A stretch of 64,000 nt of DNA from Rotaria sordida (taxonomy: Eukaryota > Rotifera > Eurotatoria > Philodinida > Philodinidae): assembly GCA_905250125.1 (NCBI GenBank), contig CAJNOL010000099.1, forward strand, positions 124,001 to 188,000, read 5' to 3'. Positions 1 to 12,775 of the stretch are shown piece by piece (position 1 is the first letter of the stretch; the number at the start of each line of letters is the position of its first letter). The notes beneath the pieces were generated by a model. The model was not told the origin of the DNA. It made no database searches and saw only the letters and a list, made by a program, of their open reading frames with translations. A program made the position numbers and the translations under genes.

Positions 1-2038
1 TCAATCCAAATAATTAAACTTCATATCAATACAATTGATTAACAAAAGGTTTTTTTTAATTATTTCTTCTGATAAAAAAATTTATTTGATAAATTAACTA
101 ACGCATTATTTAATTGTTGATTTAGTTTTTGACGATAATATAAATAGAAATAAAAATAAAAATAATGTTAGACACTTAATATATTTCTTTTCACAATTTC
201 TCTTTGATCTTGCAGATTTACAGTAGTATGTTACTTTATCTTGGTTTTAGCTGTTTACACAATCTCATGTTATCTTATACCTCTACATGCATGATACTCG
301 GTAACGTGGACGATTTATAACCATTGATACACATAGGCGTGCCGAAAGTCTCAAATGTATCATGCACAATTGCTTAATATTCCATAAGCACATCGATTAT
401 GACGAGATGAAATGAGATGATCAATTGTTACTTGATTTAAAATCTAAAACTACGCTAAAATTGAATCAAAATTCAAAAAGTCTTGAGATTAGTTTGCAGA
501 TGTTCGAGATGATATCACTGTATTTATCAATCGATATACAATTATTTTTCTTATATACCGAAGTTAAATAAATATCTGGCTATTTTATCAGATATTAGAT
601 AGATAGATTTTTTACCTAAATGTTATTCTTTGATATTTCAATCGGCTTATTCTGGAGACTTTTTAAGAGCGAAAAATATTGTTGTCAAGTTTGATACTGA
701 AAATACGTTATTTAAGTCTCCAATAACGTAAACGTGTCGTATTAAGCCACTGTTTACGGATTGTATTTATCCAATATATTATTGAAATGCCTCAAATCCG
801 TAATTAGCTACTATATAATGATATACAATCAATGGACTTTGCTGAGTCTTATTTGGTACTGTTATTTTTTTTCTTGTAAATGCCAAATCTTCGTTTACTT
901 TTTTTAACTGTTCTACACATTAGACGACACCTTTCGCTGACCTGTATCCAATGCAATGAACTACGAGATTTTAAAATATCTTTGGATAACATTTTATGAT
1001 GGTTGATGTTAGTGTCACTATTAAGACTACAATAGATATATGCAAGTTTTCCTATTCTTTATATCGGTCGTTTATTCTTAAGAAGTAACTAATGTATAGG
1101 GTTACAGTATTTTAATGTAGTCTCGATCTCTTACATGCATTTTTTAAGCCTAGGTGTGTCACCCTTGTCAGGCTATTGACGGTAAAAATTTGTCTGTACT
1201 CGTGCTTCAATAATCATACAAAAACGTCATTTGCTTAATGTTTCCAAAGTCTGATACATAATATTTGGCAATTGTTTCCATGAACAGGTGGATTCATCCA
1301 AAGTATCACATCTATAGAAGGATGTCGAATGCATAAAGACTTTCATGTAGGATAAACAATGAAATACTTATAGTCTTGTGTGGTATAAATACAGTTAAAT
1401 AGAGTTACCTCACTTTAGCTATGTGGGAACCATCACAAGTACTGTAGAATGATACTATGCAGTTCATGTGACAATGATCATACTCAGTAGCTAAACGATA
1501 TACATACTGCAAAAATACAACTGCATATGCACATTTTATTGCAGCTATAAACATGTCACAATGACACATTATACATATGATCAAAGAACATATCGATCTG
1601 GTTTACATTAAACTTCGGTGTGTAAACATCATACATTTATTTATTTATGACCTTACATGATAATCGTAGCAAACCATTTGGATCTGTATATTCAAATGGA
1701 ATGGCTTTACAACTTCTCATATACATTTAAGATCATTGATTCAACATTTTTTCTTCACGAGTTTTAATATCTAAATCTTTTTATGTTTTATATTAGATAA
1801 ACGATGTCAATGATTACAATAGTTACTGTTTCATTAATTACCAAATATTCCTATTTCTTGATTCTATAGTGTTTTGACAAAAAAGAAATTCAAATCATAA
1901 GTAAATGGGCGACATCTATTCGACATTTGATTCCTGTTGGTTAAAGTATATTCTGATAATATATGTTATAGCTGTAGTATCAAGGATGGGAAGTTCTTTG
2001 GTTTAAAAAATTTAACATATTTATAACGACCTAAACCA
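1..2038. other. Gene-free 5' flank
   Basis: AT-rich sequence with stops in all frames. I see no exon with coding character, no RNA gene and no clear repeat. It should hold the promoter or 5' UTR of the PTGES2 gene that follows, but no specific site can be named. Short distal exons of a neighbouring gene cannot be excluded. Confidence 0.5.
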
Positions 2039-5000
2039 ATGTCTCTCTTTCTTATCTCAACTAGTCGAAATATTTCTTCTCTATATCGTCAACGTTTTCT
2101 ATCGTTTACTCCTCGTCTTCTTTCTTCGAATCAATACAACAATGACATCATTCAAGCTAAAAAACAACTAAAAGTTAATCCATCATCAGCTAAACAATCA
2201 CCTCGTCTTCGTCGGTATCATTATTATGTATTGTCTATTGCCACTGGAGCATTAATCGGTACAATTTATGCTTTACGTCAAGTAAGAAAACATGAAGGAA
2301 GTCTACCTGAATATGTTGCAAATCCTGAATTACTCGAACGTAAAGCTATGGAAGCTCGTCCTTTACCACCACCGGTAACTAAACATATTACATTTGATGC
2401 TCCACCACGAAAAAATTTCCCATTTAATATAACACTTTATCAATTTGTAACTTGGTTTGTTTGATTAAAAAATATATATATATATATTATTCTTTTTATG
2501 ATGAAATTTTATTATTTCTTTTTTAGTCCATTTTGTTGTAAAGTACGTGCTTATTTAAATTATAATCGTATACCATATGACATAGTCGAAGTGAATAGTG
2601 TAACGCAAAAAGAAACGAAATGGTCTTTATATAATAGTGTACCAATAGTTGTTATTGAAAATGAACAGATACAATTAAATGATTCCAATATGATTATATC
2701 AGCTATTGAGTCTTATTTACGTCAACCAACACAAACATTTAAAAATATCATGAAATTATATAAATCAGTTGTTGAAAAAGATCAAAAAGGAAATTTAATT
2801 TTTAATTATCCAAATAGATATTTTATTATTGAACCATTAATAAATGATCAATTAGAAGTAATTAAAGAAGAACAAAAACCAATAGTTAATAATCAAACAG
2901 AATCATTTTTTACTAGATTTTTTTCAAGATTTTTTTCAAGATCAATATCTCAATCTGATATTGATTCAAAAAAACTTCAAAATGAACCTATTTATAAACC
3001 AAAATCTAATGAAGAAAATGAATATGAACGTCAATGGCGTGAATGGGTTGATAATACATTTATTCATGTAATATCACCAAATATTTATTGTACATTAAGA
3101 CAATCGCTTAATACAATGCATTGGTTTTCAAAAGCTGGTGAATGGGAAGAAATATTTCCATGGTATCAACGTTGGATTTTTATTTATGTTGGTGCTATTA
3201 CTATGCGTGGTCTAGCAATATATCTTAAGAAAAAATATAATTTAAATGATAATGTTAGAATTTCTTTATATGCATGTGGAAATGAATGGGTTAATTCTAT
3301 TGGTGAGAAAGATTTTCATGGTAAGAATACAATGTTTCAAATAGTATAATCAAAAAATACTTTAAACTGTTAGATAATTAATTCAAGAATAACGAACATA
3401 AGATATGAGTATAAATACGAATGTTTAGTAAATTCGTCAAATTGTATACAGAACGTTATACAAGAGCAACTACTAGTTACTTTAAAAAATATCCAGAATT
3501 CATATAATTTGTTCCTAATTTTTTAACTCCTATATACTACAGTTTTCGCTCGTCTACAATGTGTATAGTTCTCATCTACTCATCCATTCCATGGGATACA
3601 TCTTCATTTTTTATATGTCGTCTTCACCTTTACGCTGCACTGTGTGTACTTGAATCACTTATGTGTAAATTAAAATTTGTGAGACGTGAAAGAAAACTAA
3701 GCTTCTATCAAACATGCGACCAATTGTTGCTTCTCCAAGCTTGAAGTTCCATGGAGTCTGCTGTTTTTCCCTTGGACTAGCCCTAATAATCTAATTTTAT
3801 GAAAATACAAAGGGTTTATTAGAGACTTAGTTGTCAATGAAAATTCAGCATACTTTTTAATTCAATGTCTGTAAAGTATATATGAACGTTATTATATCAC
3901 AAAGTTTAAAAGGAGTACAGAAATTATAAAAAACGTGAGATACTCTGAAAGAAAATTAATTGGGAAGGGTTTTTTTCTTGGTAAGAAGGGCTATGTCTAA
4001 TGTTCTTTCGTCTAGGAAATGATTAGAAATGTTCGTTTTTGAAAGTTTATAAATAAACATTAACTATTTATATTTATCAGCTAAGTCTTATCGAAAATAC
4101 ATCTATATTTTACCAATAGCTCAGTGTGATTTTGAAGAAGAATTCAGTTTAAATAATTGTATGATAGTACCTTATATATGTATTTTATAATTATACAAAA
4201 ACTTCTGTGAATAAAATAGGTAGTTCTTCATGATTTCTATTAACATACAGTTCATTGCATCTAATAAAGAGACAAAAAAAAATACTCCAATGAGGTACTT
4301 TACTTTAAAATAGGGTACCTACGGCAACTTTGATTTAACCGTTTACTTCCTGGTATTAAATTAGCACAGATTATCATGAGTTATTTTTTGAAAAATGAGT
4401 CATTTCAGGAAATAATATATGGTTAGATACTTGCAAAGGCAGCTATTTGTCGGATTGAAATCAGTTGTTTTATTTTTTGGATCGTGTTTGGTTTCGTTAG
4501 TCTTTATTTGTTTTTTATAATATGGAATTATTCGTTCTGATTCCGATTCGAAATCACTTATTTCTATTGTTGAAATTTCACTCACATGAAAGGTCATAAC
4601 AAAAGTTGCAGATTTCTGTTATTTATCGATAAGAAATTATTTAAAAATAACCATAGAATGCTTTTGGACTGGCTATTAATTCTAAAAAAGTTTTTAGAAT
4701 GAAGATCGTATGATTTATCAGTATATATCAAAAATAAAATAATTCTAGAAAAAAATATTTTTCATGTTACTCACTACAAATGAATCAAAAATTATTATGT
4801 CCGTAGTAGCATATACCAGCCTTACAAACATGAAAATAGTCAATGTCCAACTTATAAATCTTAGCCAAGAAATCATAAAAAGAAGTTTAATTTTGTTGTT
4901 AGAAATTTGTAGTTCTTTGAATGCTCTCGAGCACTATCATGATCTGATACTTTATTACTCTAAATGAATAGTTTCTATGAATGAGCCAAAAATGATCCAA

Positions 5001-5820
5001 CAGAGATTAAAAAAATAGTATTTAATTGAATGTATAGCATGAAAATAAATGTGTCAGATGGACTATTGAGACATGTGATTATTATTGCTAATATTCTTTA
5101 TTAAATCTCTCGATTGTATATCTAAAGAGCAGAGGATTCATCAAATATGATGAAGGAATATAAATGAAATGAAAGCAACTGAGATTAGGCGTGATCATTT
5201 CTTTTTCTTTCGCTTATATCTAATACAACAATTATCAAATGTTGTTCTCATACGAATATTATTCTTTCTTTATTTTTTATCAAATTTGCACAGATTCCTT
5301 CATACATGACAATTGGATACATATATAAGACCATGTTAGTTTCTTGTTATAGTTCTTATCTTGCGTTAGAAATGATATTTTATATCATATATAGTTGTCA
5401 TCAGCATCTATGATGCTGACATCTTTCGACGATAACTGTCTCCGAGAATATTCCGACCTTAGCCCAACGTTATTCTAGCATTCAGCTAATGAAACATAAA
5501 ATGTAGAGAAAATTTTTTTTTTCGTAAATAATTTAAGAATATAGATTAATTGTTTATTAATGAATGTGAAAAACAATGTCAGAATAAATAAAAAAATGAA
5601 TAGATTTTAATTCAATCTATTTATTTCTTTTTCTTTTCATTTAGGTGGATCCGAACCCAATCTAGCTGATTTAAATGTTTATGGTATTCTAACGACTATT
5701 CAAGGAAGTGAAGCATTTCAAGATCTAATGGATAATACAAAAATTCAACCATGGTTTAAACGTATGAAAAATTTAGTTGAACTTCATCGTATTGATACTT
5801 CAGTTCGTTCGATATCTTAG
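2039..5820 (+). CDS. PTGES2: Prostaglandin E synthase 2-like protein (membrane-associated, glutaredoxin/GST type)
   Basis: Three exons: 2039-2454, 2527-3320 and 5645-5820, giving 461 aa (human PTGES2 is 377). The first intron is 72 bp. Splicing at 2454/2527 rebuilds LYQFVTCPFCCKVRAYL, which matches the family LYQ..TCPFC.KVRA motif, so the CxxC thioredoxin-fold motif (about residues 139-142) is intact. A hydrophobic segment lies at about residues 62-80 after a Ser/Arg-rich, mitochondrial-type N-terminus. After the glutaredoxin-like part (VPIVVIENE, LNDSNMIISA) comes a Lys/Asn/Ser-rich linker with a tandem SRFFSRFFSR stretch that lengthens the protein. The C-terminal GST-like part ends with GSEPNLADLNVYGIL and IQPWF, both typical of the family. 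The second intron is 2.3 kb. In mammals the protein is linked to PGH2-to-PGE2 isomerisation and haem binding; the enzymatic role here is inferred. AATAAA lies at 5843-5848. The start is the first in-frame Met; an upstream exon is possible. Confidence 0.9.
3321..5644 (+). other. Long intron 2 of PTGES2 with no recognised content
   Basis: This 2.3 kb intron starts gtaag and ends ttcatttag. It has only short open frames without coding character. I found no palindromic element that explains its length, unlike several other long introns here. Confidence 0.6.
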
Positions 5821-5900
5821 ATATTTTTTTTCTTCATTTAAAAATAAACATAACATTAGATAAATCTAATCATAATTTTTATTTTTGATTTAAAAGAAGA

Positions 5901-5913
5901 ATTATTTTAGATA
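5901..5913 (+). promoter_or_regulatory. Putative trans-splice acceptor just before APH1 start
   Basis: The sequence reads attattttag and then ata-ATG, so an acceptor-like T-rich AG lies 3 nt before the APH1 start and 90 bp after the PTGES2 stop. There is little room for a conventional promoter plus 5' UTR exon. Spliced-leader trans-splicing is known in bdelloid rotifers, and this is what such a site looks like. The site is seen; its use is inferred. Confidence 0.5.
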
Positions 5914-8900
5914 ATGACGATCATTGAATGTACTGGTTGTACTTTGATTGCATATGGAATACCTTTCTCAATGTTTGTATTTACAATTGCACATCATCCA
6001 TTTCGTGTTATTATTGCAATGACAAGTGCATTTTTTTGGTTATTATCATTATTATTATCTTCATTACTTTGGTTTGCAGTTGTTCCATTACGAAATCAAC
6101 TTGCATTTGCAGTACCATTTGCTGTTTTATTTCAAGAAATATTTCGATATTTATTTTATCGTGTTATTAAGTAAAGATTTTATCTTAATTTCTTTTGTTT
6201 TTTTTTTTATTGTTGGTTAATTTTATTTGTCATAGAAAAGCTGAATTTGCTCTACAAAAAGTTCAATTGCAAGAATTAACAGAAAAAGGAATGGTTTTTG
6301 ATAGATTTGCTGTTGCATATGGTAATTAAAAAAAAAAAAAAGAACGACAGATGATTATTATGAGCCATTTCACATTAGTCATGACCGACGTTGCTCAATC
6401 GATGATCGTCAATTTGGCTAGGTTTTTATATATGTTATAGCGGCAAGAGTTTGATGAATTTCTAACCGAGCCGCTTGGAAAAAAATATTGTATTATTCTT
6501 AGGATATATAGATTTTTCTAAGATCAACTATCGACAAAAAACAGCACATTTTTTGTGATAGCTTTATCTCATCATAGATAAATTCGTTTGGTTTGAATTT
6601 TTCAATGTGAATAGATTTGAGGTTTGAGCACTTACCATACAAAAAAATGAGCTCAAATGGATGAACCGTTGATAAGTTGATCAATACTACCAAGTATACA
6701 AAAAAATTATCATTTTTCGATATTTGTGCATATACATATTTCGTGAATGAATCATGTTAAATAGTTGAAATTTTGATTAGAGAGATATTTCAATGGGTAC
6801 TCATTCTAGTAGTAATTCCAGCCGCCTAGATAACTCCTGTCGCTGAGGAGGCGTTCGTCAAAATCGTGACTTTGCTGAAAATCACGATTTTGGACGAGTC
6901 AGATCTACAGGAAAATCTGGTCTATACAAGTCGGAGTTGTATGATTTAAACTACACATTGAATACTACAAGGTATTGTGAGAAGCGGCCTGAGACGTTGT
7001 AAAATAGCTTGCAGAACCTTATCAAAAGAGAAGCCCCAACATGGCTCATTTTCGATGCTAAATATACATCATATCATTCAGAAACTAAGAGTTTCAACAC
7101 ATGGATCAATTTTTTTATCCAGTATACATCGACATACAATCCTCTATTAACTGACATATATAAATTCCTTGAAAATGACAAAAAGTTTTTTTCAAAACTC
7201 TCTGTATCGCCTGGGTTTGATGATCAAAAAATTTGTTGTCATTTTCTAAAAAGTTATATATGTCAGTTAATAGACGATCATATGCCGAGTTATACTGGTT
7301 AAAAAAATCGTTCCATATGTAGAAACTTTTATATCAATTTCTAAACGACTTTTTTAGTATATTAAGCACCAAAAAGCAGCCATTTTTGGGGCTCCTCTTT
7401 TGATATTGCTCCATAGGCTACTCTACGACGTCTCAGACTGATTCTTGCACGATTTTGTAGTATTCAGTCTGTATTTTAAAAACTGTACAGCTCCGACTTC
7501 TATAAGGTGTGGGTATGGGTGTGGTTGTAGATGAAAATAGCCAGGACTAGATCCATACCCACACCCGTACAAATACAATAAAAATTTTTAAGTTTTTAAG
7601 TAAAACATGCGAGATTGTACATGACTCTTATCCGTGCAAATAGCTGAATGCAAGATACTTGACTCGCAAAGTGTTATTGGCGTGTACCTGTAAGATAACT
7701 AGAATTTTGCTCAACTCTGCATGTCAATGAAAAAAGACCATATTTACGAAAATTAGTATTTATTCATTTTTCATTAAAATAAAATCACTTTCATATATCC
7801 GCACTATATTGAATCAAGAATCTTCTTCATTTTTTCGAATTCGTTTATAATTGTTAGTATTCATGTTTGCACATGCCTAATAGTTATTAAATGATCATTA
7901 TATCCTTCAGTTTCATAGCAATTCTAATGTAAATAGATAGTCAAATGATGAAGAAGTTCGTCTTACATAAAGCAAAACATATATGTTCAAATCTTATCTT
8001 CGGAAAAAACTCCTGCGAATTTATTCATGTCTATTTACTACATGTAGTTCGCTTTTTTAGCCATTCTAAAATTATCTGGCATGCACCGAAAATATTAAGC
8101 CTGTACATACACCAAGTTTCATGCAGGCAAACACGAATATAGTTTACTTTGTGAAACGTCCATATACACATTGGTATGTCATAACGATTCATATATGCAC
8201 ACGCATTTTATAAGTTTTTGCGTTTGACTGCGTTGTCTGATGTTTTTCGTTTTTACTCATTAATACTGAGCTGAATTTGAAGAAAAGAACAGATGCAAAG
8301 AATAGGTATATGTATGTCGTAAATATCATCTGTTCCACATAGTACAAGAAAAGAAAAAAAAGTGAATCATACTATAGCGTCTTTCAATTTAAATACTTAC
8401 CGTTTGAGTTATTTGACTGTTAGCAAATTTTATTGATTGATCTTTAAATTTATTAACAAGTCTAATTCATCATTAACTGATCACTCATTCATTTTACTGA
8501 TAAAACAGTCAATTTATTAATTCCATTATTATTTAACATGTTGATCAAATATTTTATTTCCTTTGTTTTTCTTTTCTAATTGAAGCTGCTGGTTATGGTT
8601 TTGGTTTCATAAGTGGAACATTTGCTATTGTTAATGTATTGAGTGATATGACCGGTCCAGGTACTATTGGAATATTTGGACATTCACAAGATTTTTTTAT
8701 TGCAACAGGTTAATTGACATTTGAGAATCTGATAAATTAAATTTTGTTTTTTTATTTTTTGTTTAGCTTTTCTGACATTAGCTATTATTCTTTTAAATAC
8801 ATTTTGGGGTGTCGTTCTTTTTACATCATTAGATCAAGGTGGTATTCATCAATATCTTGGTCCAATAGTTGTTGTTTTGACACATATGCTTTTTTCTTGT

Positions 8901-9094
8901 CTTGTATGTATATGAATCTTTAATGATTGATTTTAAATGACTATTTTTATTTATTTAAGACTTTATTTAATCGAACAACAAGACCAATTTATTCAATTTC
9001 AATTATAACTGGTTATGTTATTTTATGTGGAATAATTGTATATGCATTATTTTTACGTGGATTTAATATTCGTCAAAGATTAAATCGACAATAG
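5914..9094 (+). CDS. APH1: Gamma-secretase subunit APH-1
   Basis: Five exons: 5914-6170, 6236-6321, 8586-8708, 8767-8903 and 8960-9094, giving 245 aa, close to the 247-265 aa of human APH1A. APH-1 is the seven-pass scaffold of gamma-secretase, the intramembrane protease that cleaves Notch and APP. Seen: a hydrophobic polytopic profile; N-terminal ECTGCTLIAYGIPFSMF; PFRVII and SAFFWLLSLL blocks; the TM4 motif GYGFGFISG with the three GxxxGxxxG glycines; and SDMTGPGTIGIFGHS. The TM6 histidine is kept (LTHMLFSCLT). The TM5 histidine of human APH1A (LLHTFWG) is Asn here (LLNTFWG). Intron 2 (2.3 kb) carries a foldback element; the other introns are 56-65 bp. The gene sits 93 bp after PTGES2 on the same strand. 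Confidence 0.95.
6925..7500. mobile_element. Foldback (palindromic) element in APH1 intron 2
   Basis: Two arms of about 280 bp meet near 7215. For example, AATACTACAAGGT near 6960 pairs with TGTAGTATT near 7460, and CTATTAACTGACATATATAA near 7144 pairs with TTATATATGTCAGTTAATAG near 7253. The arms are diverged and interrupted, so the copy is not recent. The open frame 7009-7302 lies across the arms and is not a gene. A non-autonomous DNA element (MITE or foldback) is the best reading; the family is unknown. Confidence 0.75.
7506..7570. repeat. TGTGGG-like hairpin
   Basis: GGTGTGGGTATGGGTGTGG is followed about 25 bp later by CCATACCCACACCC, so the segment can fold on itself. The G-rich arm resembles short runs of TGTGGG. 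Related motifs occur near 15124, 34436, 35054 and 55766. Confidence 0.6.
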
Positions 9095-9351
9095 AGATTT
9101 TATCGGACATTCTTTATTGTTGTATAGTTCTGTTTTTTTTTTTTTTTTCTTTGAGTCATGCTTGTTGTTGTTATTGTTGTTGTACAGTATAGAAGAACAT
9201 AATATGTAGATAAACAAACGAAAATGAATGTAATTTTTAAAAAAATGAGCACAGTATCGCGATACTTCTTTAAGTAAAACAAAAACCGATATGCTTTTCG
9301 TTTAGTAAGAAGATGGCATATAATCTCAAAATATTTTATTGTTTGTTGTCT

Positions 9352-9376
9352 GTTGTTTTAGTTTATAATACATAAA
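9352..9376 (+). promoter_or_regulatory. Putative trans-splice or 5' UTR acceptor before GPD1
   Basis: A T-rich tract ending gttgttttag at 9361 lies 15 nt upstream of the GPD1 start, within the 282 bp separating it from APH1. It may be a trans-splice acceptor or the end of a short UTR intron. Confidence 0.4.
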
Positions 9377-10748
9377 ATGTCATCATCAACAGCACCAAAA
9401 AAAATTGCAATTGTTGGTTCGGGTAATTGGGGAAGTGCAATGTAAGTTTTATTATCATTTTTGATTAATAAAAACAAAAACAAAAAAATGTTTATTTTTC
9501 TCTCTAAATAAAGTGCTATTCATATTGGTGAAAAAGTTCGTAAATTAAAAGGTCAATATGATGAAAAAATTTTAATGTGGTGTAGAGAAGAAACATTAGA
9601 TGATGGAAGTAAATTAACACAAGTTATTAATAAACAACATGAAAATGTTAAATATTTACCACATGAAAAAATTCCTGACAATGTTATTGCAGAACCTGAT
9701 CTTTGTGAATCAGTTAAAGATGCTGATGTACTTATATTTGTTATACCTCATCAATTTGTTAAAAAAACTTGTGATCAATTAAAAAATAAAATAAAATCAA
9801 CTGCATTTGCATTAACATTAATTAAAGTTAGAAATAAAAAATTAGAAATTAATTGAAAAAATTTTTTTCTTTTTAGGGATTTTATGTTGATGAACAAACA
9901 AATGATCTTATGTTAGTTTCACAATTAATTAAAAATACATTAAATATTCCTTGTGTTTGTTTGATGGGAGGTTTGTTAAATATTATTTAGATTTTTGTAT
10001 TTTCATTATTTGAATATTTTTTTTTTGTTTTGTTTTGTTTTTAATTTTTCTAGCTAATATTGCTCATGAAGTAGCTGAAAAAATTTTTTGTGAAGCCACA
10101 GTTGGTTCACGTGATGAAAAACATAGTGAAATAGTTCGACAATTAATTGATACACCTGAGTTTCGTTTACGTTTTTATCCTGATGTTGAAATTATTGAAA
10201 TGCTTGGTGCTTTAAAAAATGTTATTGCTGTGTGTGCTGGTTTTGCCGATGGTTTAAAAGCTGGTTTTAATACTCGAGCTGCTGTATGTTGATTAATTTT
10301 TTAGTTTTTATTTTTTTGATTCATTCATTTGTACTAGAAAAAAAATTTGTTCTTTTTTTTTTTTTATTTCAAGGTTCTTCGATTAGGTTTTCGAGAAATG
10401 GTTAATTTTTGTCGTCTACTTGAAAAAGAATCAACACCAGAACTTTATTTAGAATCATGTGGTATTGCTGATTTAATTGCATCAGCATTAGGTGGAAGAA
10501 ATTATAATGGAGCAAAAAAATTAGCTGAAACAAATAAATCATTAAAAGAAATTGAAAAAGAAGATCTTAATGGACAATCATTGCAAGGTCCTGGAACAGC
10601 TAAAGAAGTTTATCGTTTTCTTGAAGCAAAAAATTTATTAGATAAATTTCCAATGTTTCGTGACGCTTATCTTATTTGTGAACAAAAACTTGAACCAAAA
10701 AAATTATTAGAAAATCTACATAATCATCCTGAATTTCAGCAAAAATAA
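9377..10748 (+). CDS. GPD1: Glycerol-3-phosphate dehydrogenase [NAD+], cytosolic
   Basis: Five exons: 9377-9441, 9514-9826, 9877-9970, 10054-10283 and 10374-10748, giving 358 aa (human GPD1 is 349). It reduces dihydroxyacetone phosphate to sn-glycerol-3-phosphate with NADH, linking glycolysis to glycerolipid synthesis and the glycerophosphate shuttle. Seen: the Rossmann motif IVGSGNWGSAIA across the first splice; VFVIPHQF; LTLIKG with its substrate-site Lys restored across the second splice; GANIAHEVAEKIFCEATVG; the catalytic-Lys block GALKNVIAVCAGFADGL; and ESCGIADLIASALGGRN with the Asp, Arg and Asn of the active site. The family Thr-Thr after ADLI is Ala-Ser here. The C-terminus LQGPGTAKEVYRFL...FP is typical. 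Introns are 50-90 bp. AATAAA lies at 10855-10860. Confidence 0.97.
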
Positions 10749-10949
10749 TTATCATTAAATTCCATATTTTTTTATTTAATCTTGCTTAAAATACCTTTGC
10801 TGTGTGATAGTGCACTAGAATCTTTTTTTCATCTCAACATTTGTAGTAAAAACTAATAAAGTTTCTATAGTAGACTAGCATTTAAGTAGAAATGATATTG
10901 AAGAATGAACAAAAAAATAAAATAAAAAAGTTTTTTTTAGTACAGATTC

Positions 10950-11915
10950 TTTGGAACAAAAAGGAAGAACTCAGATGTGTTCTTTTAGTCTCATTATACT
11001 AATATAAAATACGTAAAGTGAAAAATCTCTAACAGACTTTTGTTGTTTTCCATGGATAATCGATCGGCAGAGAAACGATCTGTTATACGTATTTTGTTTG
11101 CCTTGTTGCTTTTCATTTTCTTATTGTATTTTTCTAATTTAACGATATTATTATTCTTATGGTTGATTTAACTGGCAAATAAGCCTGTTGTTCATATCCG
11201 TTATATCTACAGCAACAGATCTCAATCCATTATAGTATATATATGTGCATCAGCTCGCAAACACTGATATTGACTATTTTCTAAAGTTATAACCTGATCA
11301 GTTCAACACTTTTTATATTAATCTTATGACGACTGTGGACAACCAGTGCATCACTACCAATAAGAAAGCAACATTCTCTCGTACTCTCCAAAATGCAAGA
11401 AGTATGAGAGTACAGTTTTATAACGAAGAAAAATCTACACCTAAATTCAAGAAGACAATGGCGTACTTTTATACTTAATGCACTCCCGTGATTCTGTTAC
11501 TATATTTCACGTGCTTCTATTTCATTCTCATTTTATTTTTGTACTTTCACTATACTCTGTATACTCCAAAAAGTATTAAAGTACGTCATTAGACCCTTAA
11601 TCACTACCTATTATCCTTGAAATATATATTATATAAATTTTTATCTACAAAAAAAATAAAAAACTACATTATTTAAAGCACTGACAAATGTATTCCAGCT
11701 ATTCAAATTTCCAGAAAGGCTTTGGAATATTCTAGAACAATTTAAGACTTGTTGTTAATATTGTCCAACACCTTTTTCGTTGCTAAAAACCTCTGGAAAA
11801 GGAATCTGATGCCTGTTGTCCTCAGTTTCTATACACTGAGCTACAAAATCTCGACTTAAAACTTACACTCAGTATTTTTTTTTGTTGGTCGGAAAAACAT
11901 CATATGAATTCCACA
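10950..11915. mobile_element. Dispersed repeat family, copy 1 (TGTGGAAC ends)
   Basis: This copy aligns over most of its length, in the same orientation, with 31850-32633. Shared blocks include TAGTCTCATTATACTAATA, GGATAATCGATC, CACAAACACTGATATTGA-like text, TCTAGAACA and CTGATGCCTGTTGTCCTCA (GACGCC in the other copy). It begins TTTGGAAC and ends AATTCCACA, a worn form of the TGTGGAAC...GTTCCACA ends of copy 2. It holds about 300 bp (11290-11640) absent from copy 2. No coding capacity is seen, so it is a non-autonomous element. Confidence 0.75.
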
Positions 11916-12771
11916 AAACATCGGGCTAGACCAATTATTAAAATCTTATTTCTTCTTGAACTAAAACATGAACAATATTCTGAACTTTAATAGTTGAATA
12001 TATTCGATCAAGATCAATAGACTTACGTACTTTCAAACTTTTTTTCATTATCTTCTCTTCCGACAAAGTCAATCTGTACACATCTCTCATCCTTATGATC
12101 ATGTAATTCATGTTGAAATGAATACCCGGAGATATTATCTGAGTTTAACAATAAAAAATTATCGATGAGAAAAATGATTCTAGACATGAATATGAGTAAA
12201 TGATGACACAATGTATTCAAACTCCCTTGATATAAGACATTTGTGGAACATATGAAAATCGTTAACATTTTTTTTTCTACTGTTGACATGATTCAATATT
12301 TTGATAGGATCTTTTGGATCGAATTGGTAAATAATGAATGATGTTTTGAGAAAATTTTCTGTAACTTTCGAATAACTTTTTCAAATTTGATTTGCTTGTT
12401 CTTTAATTATTAATCTATCTTAAACAATGTTTTATTCCTTCTTGTAATTCATACTTGTCTATTGATTTGTCAATTCGAAGTAGTAATAAATTATATGAGG
12501 AAAGCAAATGGTTAATATTTAGCAAGAATATCAAAATAAGAAAATGTCAAAACTATAATATAGATGTCAATAATATATATATCATATAGATTACTCATAA
12601 AAAACCATTTGTTATTTTCAAGGTCAATCAGATATTTATTTTAAACAAAATGTAAGAATGTAAAAAAAATTTATAAAGTAATCAAATTGAATAATCTATG
12701 ATATCAAAGAAGTTCGTTTCATGGCTTGCAAATTACACAGAAAAACAAAAATTAATTAAAGAGAAAATCAC
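11916..12771. other. Intergenic stretch, one doubtful exon-like frame
   Basis: AT-rich sequence. On the minus strand 12023-12289 is an open frame followed by a good donor-like GTACGTAAGT. I could find no partner exon and no family resemblance, so it is not called a gene. Confidence 0.4.
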
Positions 12772-12775
12772 TTAA

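Noticed and set aside
2498-2526. Met start just upstream of the PTGES2 second exon (protein beginning MMKFYYFFF)
   Set aside because: This is the end of the 72-bp intron read through. Splicing to 2527 restores LYQFVTCPFC, the family motif.
7009-7302. 97-codon open frame in APH1 intron 2
   Set aside because: It lies across the arms of a foldback element, begins at a non-ATG codon and has no family resemblance.
12023-12289. 88-codon minus-strand frame with a good donor after it
   Set aside because: No partner exon, acceptor or recognisable domain could be found. It could be a remnant exon, but this is not supportable.
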